NCBI RefSeq assembly: GCF_004329715.1
Contig: NZ_JXSY01000005.1
Coordinates: 62,001 to 126,000 of the forward strand
DNA: 64,000 bases
Direction of reading: 5' to 3'
Source: Bowmanella sp. JS7-9
GTDB lineage: Bacteria > Pseudomonadota > Gammaproteobacteria > Enterobacterales > Alteromonadaceae
The notes beneath the pieces are model-generated. The model was not told the DNA's origin, did not search any database, and saw only the letters and a program-made list of their open reading frames with translations. Positions 27,943 through 35,032 of the stretch are shown here, in pieces (positions within the stretch are counted from its first letter, which is position 1; each line of letters begins with the position of its first letter). The position numbers were made by a program, and so were the translations under genes.

Positions 27943-28809
27943 TTACTGCGTAGAGCCGCACTTACCTTCTTTCTTGGCTTTATCGCCACCACATTTACCT
28001 TCTTTCATGGCTTTGGCTTTATCACCGCCACACTTGCCTTCGCCACATTTACCTTCCTTCATGGCTTTGGCTTTATCTTCGCCGCATTTACCTTCACCAC
28101 ACTTACCTTCTTTCATGGCTTTGGCTTTATCTTCACCGCATTTGCCTTCGCCACACTTACCTTCTTTCATGGCTTTGGCTTTATCTTCACCGCATTTGCC
28201 TTCGCCACATTTACCTTCTTTCATGGCTTTGGCTTTATCTTCACCGCATTTGCCTTCGCCACATTTACCTTCTTTCATGGCTTTGGCTTTATCTTCACCG
28301 CATTTGCCTTCGCCACATTTACCTTCTTTCATGGCTTTGGCTTTATCTTCACCGCATTTGCCTTCGCCACATTTACCTTCTTTCATGGCTTTGGCTTTAT
28401 CTTCACCGCATTTGCCTTCGCCACATTTACCTTCTTTCATGGCTTTGGCTTTATCTTCACCGCATTTGCCTTCGCCACATTTACCTTCTTTCATGGCTTT
28501 GGCTTTATCTTCACCGCATTTGCCTTCGCCACATTTACCTTCTTTCATGGCTTTGGCTTTATCTTCACCGCATTTGCCTTCGCCACATTTACCTTCTTTC
28601 ATGGCTTTGGCTTTATCTTCACCGCATTTGCCTTCTTTATTTGCCTTATCGCCACCACACTTCGCTTCTTGTGCGATTTGCATATATCCGCTATCCAGTT
28701 TCTCTGCAGAAAATGCCATGGCATTGACACCAAAACTCGCCGCCGTAAATGAGCCGATTACCACAGCCCCCAACGCCTTTGATATCTGTGTTTTCTTTGT
28801 ATATTGCAT
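27943..28809 (-). CDS. hvfA: HvfA-like exported precursor with 25 EGKCG motifs
   Basis: Protein of 288 aa. Residues 1-32 form a signal peptide (ISKALGAVVIGSFTAASFG, then NAMA). After a 35-residue spacer it is built from an 18-residue unit, KEGKCGEGKCGEDKAKAM, present in eleven consecutive copies (residues 69-266), with degenerate half-units at both ends. It has 26 Cys, 25 of them in EGKCG; the remaining one is in EAKCGG. There are no aromatic residues in the repeat, and it is very rich in Lys, Gly and Glu. Such precursors are modified by DUF692 enzymes and secreted to bind copper. AAGGA precedes the ATG. The long open frames on the opposite strand here are a by-product of the repeat. Confidence 0.92.
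   Translation of the reverse strand: MQYTKKTQISKALGAVVIGSFTAASFGVNAMAFSAEKLDSGYMQIAQEAKCGGDKANKEGKCGEDKAKAMKEGKCGEGKCGEDKAKAMKEGKCGEGKCGEDKAKAMKEGKCGEGKCGEDKAKAMKEGKCGEGKCGEDKAKAMKEGKCGEGKCGEDKAKAMKEGKCGEGKCGEDKAKAMKEGKCGEGKCGEDKAKAMKEGKCGEGKCGEDKAKAMKEGKCGEGKCGEDKAKAMKEGKCGEGKCGEDKAKAMKEGKCGEGKCGGDKAKAMKEGKCGGDKAKKEGKCGSTQ
28012..28605. repeat. Eleven tandem 54-bp repeats inside hvfA
   Basis: The 54-bp period can be read directly (for example TTTCATGG recurs at 28273 and 28327). Eleven in-frame copies encode 18 residues each. The central units appear almost identical, while the units at both ends carry several substitutions, a pattern expected from slippage or unequal recombination. No spacer separates the copies. 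Confidence 0.95.
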
Positions 28810-28913
28810 AAGTAGAGTCCTTTTAAAAAACAGGCAAATGCCCGGTTAAGGTAGCAGACCAAAACCAACAACAAAAAATTTCAGTCGATATATAAAATAA
28901 CTTTTTAGAGGTA

Positions 28914-28943
28914 TAAAAAAAGCCCCTTGAGGGGCTTTTTATT
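28914..28943 (-). terminator. Intrinsic terminator after the TPR gene
   Basis: Arms AGCCCC and GGGGCT around a four-base loop (28921-28936), with seven A before and five T after. On the minus strand it ends the TonB2 operon immediately downstream of the TPR stop. It separates that operon from hvfABC. Confidence 0.9.
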
Positions 28944-30215
28944 TTAGAGCTTGATTTTGCGATTCTTCGCTTTTTCTTCAATGTAAGGTTTCCAGCTTCT
29001 TGCACTACGGGCAACGTCTTTGTCTTTCATTGCCAGATTTACGTGTTCGTAAGCATCTTTAAACTTACCTTGATAGAAGTACGCTTCCATCATTGCCATA
29101 TGGATAGAACCAATCTTTTCACCGCCCTGAAGAGCCTTTTCAAGTGCCGACAATGCACCTTTATAGTCCTCAGCAGCCAAAAGTAATGTTCCCTGACGAC
29201 GATAATAATCGTAGTTAGTTTCCATATCTGCGGCTTTACCAAAATATTCAGCCGCTTTCTTGTATTCTCTCGCCTGCAGATAACTATTACCTACAGAGGA
29301 CAGTAACGCAGCGTCCGCCTTTAGCATGCCTGACTTAATATGCTTCTCTAATACGGTTGCCGCTTTATAAGGCATTTCGTTAGTCGCATACAGTTGAGCA
29401 AGTATTTTGATATTGTTTGGCTTGTCCAAGAAGCCTGCGCCATAGGAGACATCAAAAATAGCGAGTGCTTTTTTATAGTCTTCTACGAGAAAGTAGAACT
29501 GTCCTAGTTGAACCCAAAACTGAGGGTTATCAGGAAAGATTCGCACTAACTCTTCACCAACTTCAACGGTTTCTTTGTACATCTTGCGCTCATAATACGA
29601 GGCAATTTTCAATTGATACGCGTTTTTGTTGGGCTTGCCTGCTTGCTTGTAAGCGTTGATAGCTTTATCAGCCGGTTCTATTATCTGTGCTAACTTACCG
29701 TCTGAGTAATACGCCTGACCAAGTCTCAGATAAACATCTGGATCTTCTTTACATGTGTAAGTCAACAGGGCTTTATATGCATTAACCGCATTGCCCCATT
29801 CCTTTTCCATCATGTAAAGGTCTGCAAGCGTGCGCATAGCGTTTGCTTGCTCACCATCGTTCAACTCTTTGGCGTCAACTGCCCGCTTCATGTACTTCAG
29901 TGCTTTCGCAGTATCCGTAGAAGCATAAAGGCCACCAATGAATTTATCGACATACGCCTGGTCGAAACCATCTGTGTCAATATCGAGCAAAATAGCCAGT
30001 GCTTCGTTTGTTTGATCTGCTGAATACAGTTCATACGCTTCACCAACTTTTTTACCGACACGTTGACCTGGCACTTTGGTTGGGCTGGCTTTATAACCGG
30101 GACACACGATTGGCGCGCCACCGGCCTGCGCCAATGAAGATGCTGAAGACAGCATCCCCACCATTGCAACGCCAGTCACCAATAGGCGATTAAGGGTTAA
30201 CTTTGACATAACCAT
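28944..30215 (-). CDS. TPR-repeat periplasmic protein of the TonB2 operon
   Basis: Protein of 423 aa with a signal peptide (LLVTGVAMVGMLSSASSLAQ) followed by tetratricopeptide repeats over most of its length. Examples are AYKALLTYTCKEDPDVYLRLGQAYYSDGK, broken here into shorter cues such as AEYFGKAADMET and ALSALEKALQGGE. TPR proteins of this kind close TonB2-type operons in Alteromonadales and related groups, probably as a periplasmic scaffold; the precise role is not established. The first ATG overlaps the tonB2 stop (TAATG). A second ATG two codons later is equally possible. A terminator follows. Confidence 0.88.
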   Translation of the reverse strand: MVMSKLTLNRLLVTGVAMVGMLSSASSLAQAGGAPIVCPGYKASPTKVPGQRVGKKVGEAYELYSADQTNEALAILLDIDTDGFDQAYVDKFIGGLYASTDTAKALKYMKRAVDAKELNDGEQANAMRTLADLYMMEKEWGNAVNAYKALLTYTCKEDPDVYLRLGQAYYSDGKLAQIIEPADKAINAYKQAGKPNKNAYQLKIASYYERKMYKETVEVGEELVRIFPDNPQFWVQLGQFYFLVEDYKKALAIFDVSYGAGFLDKPNNIKILAQLYATNEMPYKAATVLEKHIKSGMLKADAALLSSVGNSYLQAREYKKAAEYFGKAADMETNYDYYRRQGTLLLAAEDYKGALSALEKALQGGEKIGSIHMAMMEAYFYQGKFKDAYEHVNLAMKDKDVARSARSWKPYIEEKAKNRKIKL

Positions 30216-30829
30216 TAGTTATTCCCCTCCAGTTTAAAGTCCAGTTGCACCATGATGCCTGGTTGAGGAACAGGCTTACCATCAACAACTTTAGGTTTAT
30301 ATTTCCAGCGACTCAGAGCGCGACGTGCTTCACGGTCAAACACACGCTTAGGTTCTGCATCGACCACTTCAATATCCTGTACAGCACCTAACTCGTCGAT
30401 AGTGAAGGACATTTTTACCCATCCTTCTAAGCCATCACGAGCAGCTTGTGCTGGATATTTAGGTTCAATACGAACAATTGGCGTTGCTTCACCATCACGC
30501 ATCATTTGCCCAGGGGCACCGATATCAACCGATGCACCACCCACATCCAAACTTGGCAGGCTAACAGATACTGTGCTGCTGTTGTTTGATGTGTCCGGCT
30601 CCACCGGTGGCAGCTTTGGCGGCTGCTGTGGTGGTGGAGGCGGTGGTGGTGGCGTACGAGTACGTGTTTGTGTAGCACTGTCTGGTTCTGTCATCACTAT
30701 ATCAATTACTGGCGCCGCAGTTTTATCTTCATCCGGACGTGAAGTGTTAGCGATCAACGCTGCCATCACCACGAACAGACCGAAAGTTACTGCTGCACCA
30801 AGTAGTATTGCGATTAACACTCGAACCAT
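30215..30829 (-). CDS. tonB2: TonB2-type energy transducer
   Basis: Protein of 204 aa. One N-terminal membrane anchor (VLIAILLGAAVTFGLFVVMA) is followed by a Pro-rich periplasmic stretch (PPPPPPPPQQPPKLPP). The C-terminal TonB domain has IVRIEPKYPAQAARDGLEGW and ends RALSRWKYKPKVVDGKPV. It transmits proton-motive force from the ExbB/ExbD motor to outer-membrane receptors. It is shorter than E. coli TonB, as is usual for the TonB2 class. It starts 5 nt after the exbD2 stop and overlaps the TPR gene by one base. Confidence 0.95.
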   Translation of the reverse strand: MVRVLIAILLGAAVTFGLFVVMAALIANTSRPDEDKTAAPVIDIVMTEPDSATQTRTRTPPPPPPPPQQPPKLPPVEPDTSNNSSTVSVSLPSLDVGGASVDIGAPGQMMRDGEATPIVRIEPKYPAQAARDGLEGWVKMSFTIDELGAVQDIEVVDAEPKRVFDREARRALSRWKYKPKVVDGKPVPQPGIMVQLDFKLEGNN

Positions 30830-30834
30830 ATTAC

Positions 30835-31233
30835 TTACTCTTTCGCTGCTACCGAGATTCGATCAATCCCTGCTTCTTTAACTTGATCCATGACTTCCAT
30901 AACGATGCCATGTTTCGCTTCTTCATCAGCCTGGATGAATACAACCTCAGATGGTTGCTCGGCTAACAAACGCTCAACTTCAGCAGACACCAGATCAACG
31001 TCAACCATACGCTTATCAATCCAAACTTCACCGTTTGAGTTGATAGCGATGAAGATATTGGCCTTCTTCTGCTCAGATTTGTTTTGCGCTTTAGGTTTGT
31101 TCACTTCGATACCAGCCTCTTTTACGAAAGAGGTAGTTACGATAAAGAAGATCAGCATGATGAACACGATGTCGAGCATCGGTGTCATGTCGATCGCTGC
31201 ATCTTCTTCTTCTGCACGATGTTTACGAGCCAT
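30835..31233 (-). CDS. exbD2: ExbD2 proton-channel subunit
   Basis: Protein of 132 aa with a short cytoplasmic start, one transmembrane helix (MLDIVFIMLIFFIVTTSF) containing the essential Asp in MTPMLDIVF, and a periplasmic domain. KHGIVMEVMDQVKEAGIDRI is the conserved C-terminal segment. It forms the inner-membrane motor with ExbB2. Gene order and spacing (12 nt after exbB2, 5 nt before tonB2) fit one operon. Confidence 0.95.
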   Translation of the reverse strand: MARKHRAEEEDAAIDMTPMLDIVFIMLIFFIVTTSFVKEAGIEVNKPKAQNKSEQKKANIFIAINSNGEVWIDKRMVDVDLVSAEVERLLAEQPSEVVFIQADEEAKHGIVMEVMDQVKEAGIDRISVAAKE

Positions 31234-31245
31234 AAATTTCTCTCT

Positions 31246-31770
31246 TTAATGATGAGGCATGCTATCAATCAGTTCTTCTTTCAGCATTTTAACTTTTGCT
31301 TCTAGTCGAGAACTGAAAAACACACCAGATAATGCTGCTACCATGCCGGCCATGGTCGGAATTGTCGCCATGGAAATACCACCCGCCATCAAACGAGGGT
31401 TACCGGTCCCTGTTACCGCCATGACCTCAAATACACTGATCATACCGGTTACCGTACCTAAAAGTCCGATTAATGGACACATAGCTACCAGGGTCTTAAT
31501 TAACAGCATTCTCTCACTAAGTTTGTCTGATGCTTGCGAAATCCATGCTTCACGGATTCTATGCGCGTACCAGGAATTAGTATCTGTACGGGCGTCCCAG
31601 TCAGTAACCATCTTTTTGAAGATTACCGGGTAACCCGATACCAAAAACCAATACCGCTCAATCATCAAAACCCACATGACGAAGAGCGCGGCAGCAACGA
31701 TATAAAGAACATCACCGCCGGTCGCGATAAAATCCCTGACAGATTCCCAAAGTTCTATCAGGAATAACAT
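31246..31770 (-). CDS. exbB2: ExbB2 proton-channel subunit (MotA/TolQ/ExbB family)
   Basis: Protein of 174 aa from the ATG at 31770, one base after the TTG-free end of ttpC (TAA-T-ATG); the open frame extends further upstream inside ttpC but that part is not family-like. Three membrane helices are seen: VLYIVAAALFVMWVLMIERY, then LIKTLVAMCPLIGLLGTVTG and ATIPTMAGMVAALSGVF. The family motif GLLGTVTGMISVFE is intact. It is shorter than E. coli ExbB, matching the ExbB2 class. GGAG lies upstream within ttpC. Confidence 0.93.
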   Translation of the reverse strand: MLFLIELWESVRDFIATGGDVLYIVAAALFVMWVLMIERYWFLVSGYPVIFKKMVTDWDARTDTNSWYAHRIREAWISQASDKLSERMLLIKTLVAMCPLIGLLGTVTGMISVFEVMAVTGTGNPRLMAGGISMATIPTMAGMVAALSGVFFSSRLEAKVKMLKEELIDSMPHH

Positions 31771-31771
31771 A

Positions 31772-33127
31772 TTAAGCTTTCTCCGCCTCTGCGTGGGCAG
31801 CGATGATGCCCGCAGTTTGCTCATCAAGAATGTGAACTACAGATTTAGCAATACCAGCGACAATAGCGTGAGCCAGAATCAGCGGTAATGCGGCAATAAT
31901 ACCTTGCGCTGTAGTTACCAGTGCCATTGAGATACTACCTGCCATCAACTTAGGATCGCCTGTACCGAACAGAGTAATCTGTTGGAACGTCAGAATCATA
32001 CCGATAACGGTACCTAACAGACCCAGCAACGGTGCGATAGCAGCGAAGATCTTAATCAGGTTAATGCCTGACTCAATGCTTGGCAGCTCTTTCAGAATCG
32101 CTTCGTCCAGTTTCAACTCCAGATTCTCAACATCCGCATTCTTGTTCTCTTGATATACGGTTAAGATACGACCAAGAGGGTTATTGCTGGATGGATTAGC
32201 TGTGTTTTTCTTCTGTGCAGCGATTTTGCCTTTCAGACCCAGTAAGGTGATTACCTTAACGATGAAGATCAGCAAGCCCAGGGCAAGAATCACAGTAATC
32301 ACGTAACCTACGTAACCACCGGCTTCATAACGCTCCATCATAGTTGCTTTCTGCTTGAACAGGTTCAGGATTTGGCCCTGAGATGGGTCAGCATAGAAGG
32401 CAACCACTTCACCAGCATTAGCAGAATTTAAATCCATTGCAGAAGCTGCCTGGAAGTCAGACGGCTGACGACCCAGTGGCTCGATTTGCTTAGTGTCTTT
32501 GTTGTAAGTCAGGTAACCGTTGTCAGCTACCAGGTTGAAGGTACCAACACGTACCACGCTCTTACGTGATACACCGCCTTCAAGATTAACAACATCAGCG
32601 TCAAACTTAGTGACTTTGCCAGACTCAGTCATTTCAGTTTGTAATGCGAACCACAGCTCTTCTAACTCAGACAGGTTAGGTAAGCCTTTTGACTCGTTCG
32701 ACATTTTTTCCACTACGTCAGTACGACCTGGATATTGTGCGCTTACAACTGACGTTGCGATACGACCATACGCATCACCGGCAGCAGAACGAACCACACC
32801 GAACATTTCACCTAACGTACCAGTTGCATCTTTCAGCTCCTGAGACTTGTCAGCCAAGGTTTGTTCATTTTGCGCGTATTGTGCTGCTAAACGGTCACCA
32901 CGTTGTTGCTCGGCTTTTAATTCAGCCTGAGCTTTGCGCAGTAATGCTTGCTTGTCAGCTTGTGCAGACTGGAACTCTGCTTCACGCTGCGAGTTAATAC
33001 GCGCTTCGCTTACGCGGTTTTTCTTTACTTGCTCTAACAGTTGGTCAAGAGAAGTAGTAGTTTGTGCTTGAACTGCTGTTACTGCTAAAGCGGCAGACAG
33101 CAAAACAGATTTGAATACGAATTTCAT
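31772..33127 (-). CDS. ttpC: TtpC-like TonB2 accessory protein (ExbB domain with coiled-coil)
   Basis: Protein of 451 aa. It begins with a signal peptide (VLLSAALAVTAVQAQT) and a long Gln/Ala/Glu-rich periplasmic coiled coil (about residues 25-105). A soluble region follows, then a membrane helix (VGYVITVILALGLLIFIVKV) and a C-terminal MotA/TolQ/ExbB domain with LLGLLGTVIGMILTFQQITLF. This architecture is that of TtpC, which Vibrio TonB2 systems need for iron transport. It lies directly upstream of exbB2 and 5 nt downstream of the DUF3450 gene. Confidence 0.93.
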   Translation of the reverse strand: MKFVFKSVLLSAALAVTAVQAQTTTSLDQLLEQVKKNRVSEARINSQREAEFQSAQADKQALLRKAQAELKAEQQRGDRLAAQYAQNEQTLADKSQELKDATGTLGEMFGVVRSAAGDAYGRIATSVVSAQYPGRTDVVEKMSNESKGLPNLSELEELWFALQTEMTESGKVTKFDADVVNLEGGVSRKSVVRVGTFNLVADNGYLTYNKDTKQIEPLGRQPSDFQAASAMDLNSANAGEVVAFYADPSQGQILNLFKQKATMMERYEAGGYVGYVITVILALGLLIFIVKVITLLGLKGKIAAQKKNTANPSSNNPLGRILTVYQENKNADVENLELKLDEAILKELPSIESGINLIKIFAAIAPLLGLLGTVIGMILTFQQITLFGTGDPKLMAGSISMALVTTAQGIIAALPLILAHAIVAGIAKSVVHILDEQTAGIIAAHAEAEKA

Positions 33128-33132
33128 TCTGA

Positions 33133-33906
33133 TTACTCCGCGGCTCTTACTGGTAACTTAATCAGATCAACTGGCTCAAGTTTACGAGCCATTTTGATCG
33201 CTTTGGTCAATGAGCTGAGGTATTCCTCATCCAGCACTTCCCAAGTACGAGCTTGATTGTTCCACATCCAGCCTGACTTTTGGTCCAGTGACTGAGCCAA
33301 GAATACAGTGCGGCCTAAGCGGAAGAAATCTACAGTGATGTCCTGGCCGTTGTATGCCAGCGTACCAGTGTAAGCCTGGATACCGTCACCGTATTCATTT
33401 TCGATTTTGTACGCTTCCAGTACCTTACGGAACTGCTCAGATACAGATACGTTCGCACGAGTCATCAGGTCACGTAATGTTTCAATACGCGCTTTACGTT
33501 TCTCGTAATTGATCGGTACGTCCAGTTCGATGAACTGCTCTAATGCGTCGATCATTCGATACATCAAAGGAACCACACCACGTTTGGTTTCTTCGATTGA
33601 GTCAATTTGACGTTGCAGAGAGTCGATCTCTTCCTGCTGAGAGCGAACCAGAGTCGCTACGTGATCGTTATAAACCTTCAGGTTTTCGGTTTCGTCAATC
33701 ACAGAACGATATTCAACCAGCAATTCCTGAGTTTGCTCAAAAATGCCATCGATTTTCTTCTGAGATTTCACTGCAGCGACACGAATTTTGTCTTCTTCTT
33801 TTTGAATTTCATTCAAAGGATCTGCAGAAACCATCTGGCTGCATCCCAACGCCATAATACCGGCGATAGAAGCAGAAATGATATTTCTCTTGCTTACTTT
33901 GGACAT
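33133..33906 (-). CDS. DUF3450 family periplasmic coiled-coil protein
   Basis: Protein of 257 aa. The ATG at 33906 is preferred to a TTG three codons upstream, with TGGGA before it. A lipoprotein-like or signal segment (ISASIAGIMALGCSQMVSAD) is followed by a long coiled coil (about residues 30-120, e.g. EEIDSLQRQIDSIEETKRG). The C-terminal part has LDQKSGWMWNNQARTWEVL. DUF3450 proteins are typically the first gene of TtpC/ExbB/ExbD/TonB operons, as here. A structural partner role for TtpC is inferred from its context. The Cys in ALGCSQ could be a lipidation site, but the box is not canonical. Confidence 0.9.
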   Translation of the reverse strand: MSKVSKRNIISASIAGIMALGCSQMVSADPLNEIQKEEDKIRVAAVKSQKKIDGIFEQTQELLVEYRSVIDETENLKVYNDHVATLVRSQQEEIDSLQRQIDSIEETKRGVVPLMYRMIDALEQFIELDVPINYEKRKARIETLRDLMTRANVSVSEQFRKVLEAYKIENEYGDGIQAYTGTLAYNGQDITVDFFRLGRTVFLAQSLDQKSGWMWNNQARTWEVLDEEYLSSLTKAIKMARKLEPVDLIKLPVRAAE

Positions 33907-34235
33907 AGTTCCCAACCATTAATTTGTTGTGAATCCTCATCTTACGGCTCTATACCAAAGCGATGAGGGGCTTGACTTAACGAATTGTTATAGGAGTGTA
34001 GCATCAGTTAAAAAATTGACGCATACGACTTCGGGATGTTCTCATGGGGTACACAAATTTGTCAAGACACACCCCGCTTTGCCTAAAGGTTTGGGCATTT
34101 AGCATCCAATTTAATGGGCCAGACCCAGAGGTCTGATTAAATAGCAACCAACCGACAAACAAATGAACTTGTTATTAATACAAATCAACCCAAATTGGTG
34201 GGATGAAAACCTCAAATACCGAGTTATTCATCAAT
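33907..34235. other. Gap upstream of the TonB2 operon
   Basis: About 330 nt without a credible gene; only frames below 20 codons are seen on either strand. It should hold the promoter of the TonB2 operon. TTGACA-like sequence occurs on the minus strand near 34053-34060, but no convincing -10 follows. A small hairpin, CAGACC-CAGA-GGTCTG, is at 34120-34135. No recognisable Fur box was found. Confidence 0.5.
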
Positions 34236-34265
34236 AAAAAAGGTGGCATGTGCCACCTTTTTTTT
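34236..34265 (-). terminator. Bidirectional intrinsic terminator after the DUF3016 gene
   Basis: Perfect palindrome AAAGGTGGCATGTGCCACCTTT (22 nt; 34239-34260) flanked by A and T runs. It lies 7 nt beyond the stop of the DUF3016 gene. Confidence 0.9.
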
Positions 34266-34271
34266 CAATTC

Positions 34272-34793
34272 TTAGGAAGATTTAAGTTTTCCCAGCTCTA
34301 CTAAGCTCGGAAGAAGCATTTCCTCAGACCACTTTTCAATTAATTGCTTCTCAAGATAAAAATCTGTCTGAGAGCCTTTCATGCGAAACGCACCGTGCTT
34401 CGCGGCCTTTTCCTTAATGTTTTGCACTGAGGCATGTAAGGTTTGGCCATCGCTGTCTTTGATTTCCAGAATGAACTTCAGTCGTGGGAAATCCTGATCG
34501 CGGACTTGTCTGATTTTTACCGCTAAACCTTGCGATACTTCACCGGCCAAATCTACATCAATTACGGTAATATTAATAATCAGGCTATCACTGGATTTAG
34601 CGATTTGTTCCTGAAAGGCCTGCGTTAACTCATCCTGGATACGCTGGCGAAAGTTTTTACGGGATTGGGTATTACCTTCCACGATATCGGTAAAACTATC
34701 CATATCGCGCCATTCAACATTGACGGTTGCCGCATAAGCACTGGAACTCAATACAACTAGGCTTGCGGTAAGCAATTTAAAAATATTTCTCAT
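34272..34793 (-). CDS. DUF3016 domain exported protein
   Basis: Protein of 173 aa with a signal peptide (LLTASLVVLSSSAYAATV). The mature part starts with VNVEWRDMDSFTDI, typical of DUF3016. Later motifs are LIINITVIDVDLAGEV, KFILEIKDSDGQ and KHGAFRMKGSQTDFYLEKQ. It is probably periplasmic; the family has no established function. It stands alone, between its own terminator and the receptor's terminator, with a 239-nt upstream gap on the receptor side. Confidence 0.88.
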   Translation of the reverse strand: MRNIFKLLTASLVVLSSSAYAATVNVEWRDMDSFTDIVEGNTQSRKNFRQRIQDELTQAFQEQIAKSSDSLIINITVIDVDLAGEVSQGLAVKIRQVRDQDFPRLKFILEIKDSDGQTLHASVQNIKEKAAKHGAFRMKGSQTDFYLEKQLIEKWSEEMLLPSLVELGKLKSS

Positions 34794-34985
34794 CGTTACG
34801 CTCCTTGAACTTAGGTTATTTACCTAATCAGCATACTCATCCAACGTAGATGAATACAAATACCAAAGCAACACTATATGCGCACCAAAAAATGGTGGCT
34901 ACGGTTAATTTGTAAAAAGATATGTGAATCGAACGTAAATCAGTGTTTAACCGAAACACTTATATCAGCTGTCTTCCAAATGACC

Positions 34986-35018
34986 AAAAAAAAACCCCGC
35001 CGAAGCGGGGTTTGTTTA
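34986..35018 (-). terminator. Intrinsic terminator after the TonB-dependent receptor
   Basis: Arms AACCCCGC and GCGGGGTT around a CGAA loop (34993-35012). On the minus strand the hairpin is followed by a long T tract (complement of A at 34986-34994). Confidence 0.93.
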
Positions 35019-35032
35019 TTCACGCAAGATGA

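Noticed and set aside
28012-28605. CRISPR-like regular repeats
   Set aside because: The 54-bp units are directly adjacent without unique spacers and code for an 18-residue protein repeat; no cas genes are near.
27760-28849. Two long open frames on the plus strand (330 and 291 codons) made of FHGFGF and SPHLPS repeats
   Set aside because: They are mirror frames of the hvfA 54-bp repeat, which lacks stops in several frames. They have no ribosome-binding site or signal, while the minus frame has a signal peptide and sits in a sensible operon.
33907-34271. Possible Fur box before the TonB2 operon
   Set aside because: No stretch resembling GATAATGATAATCATTATC could be found on either strand.
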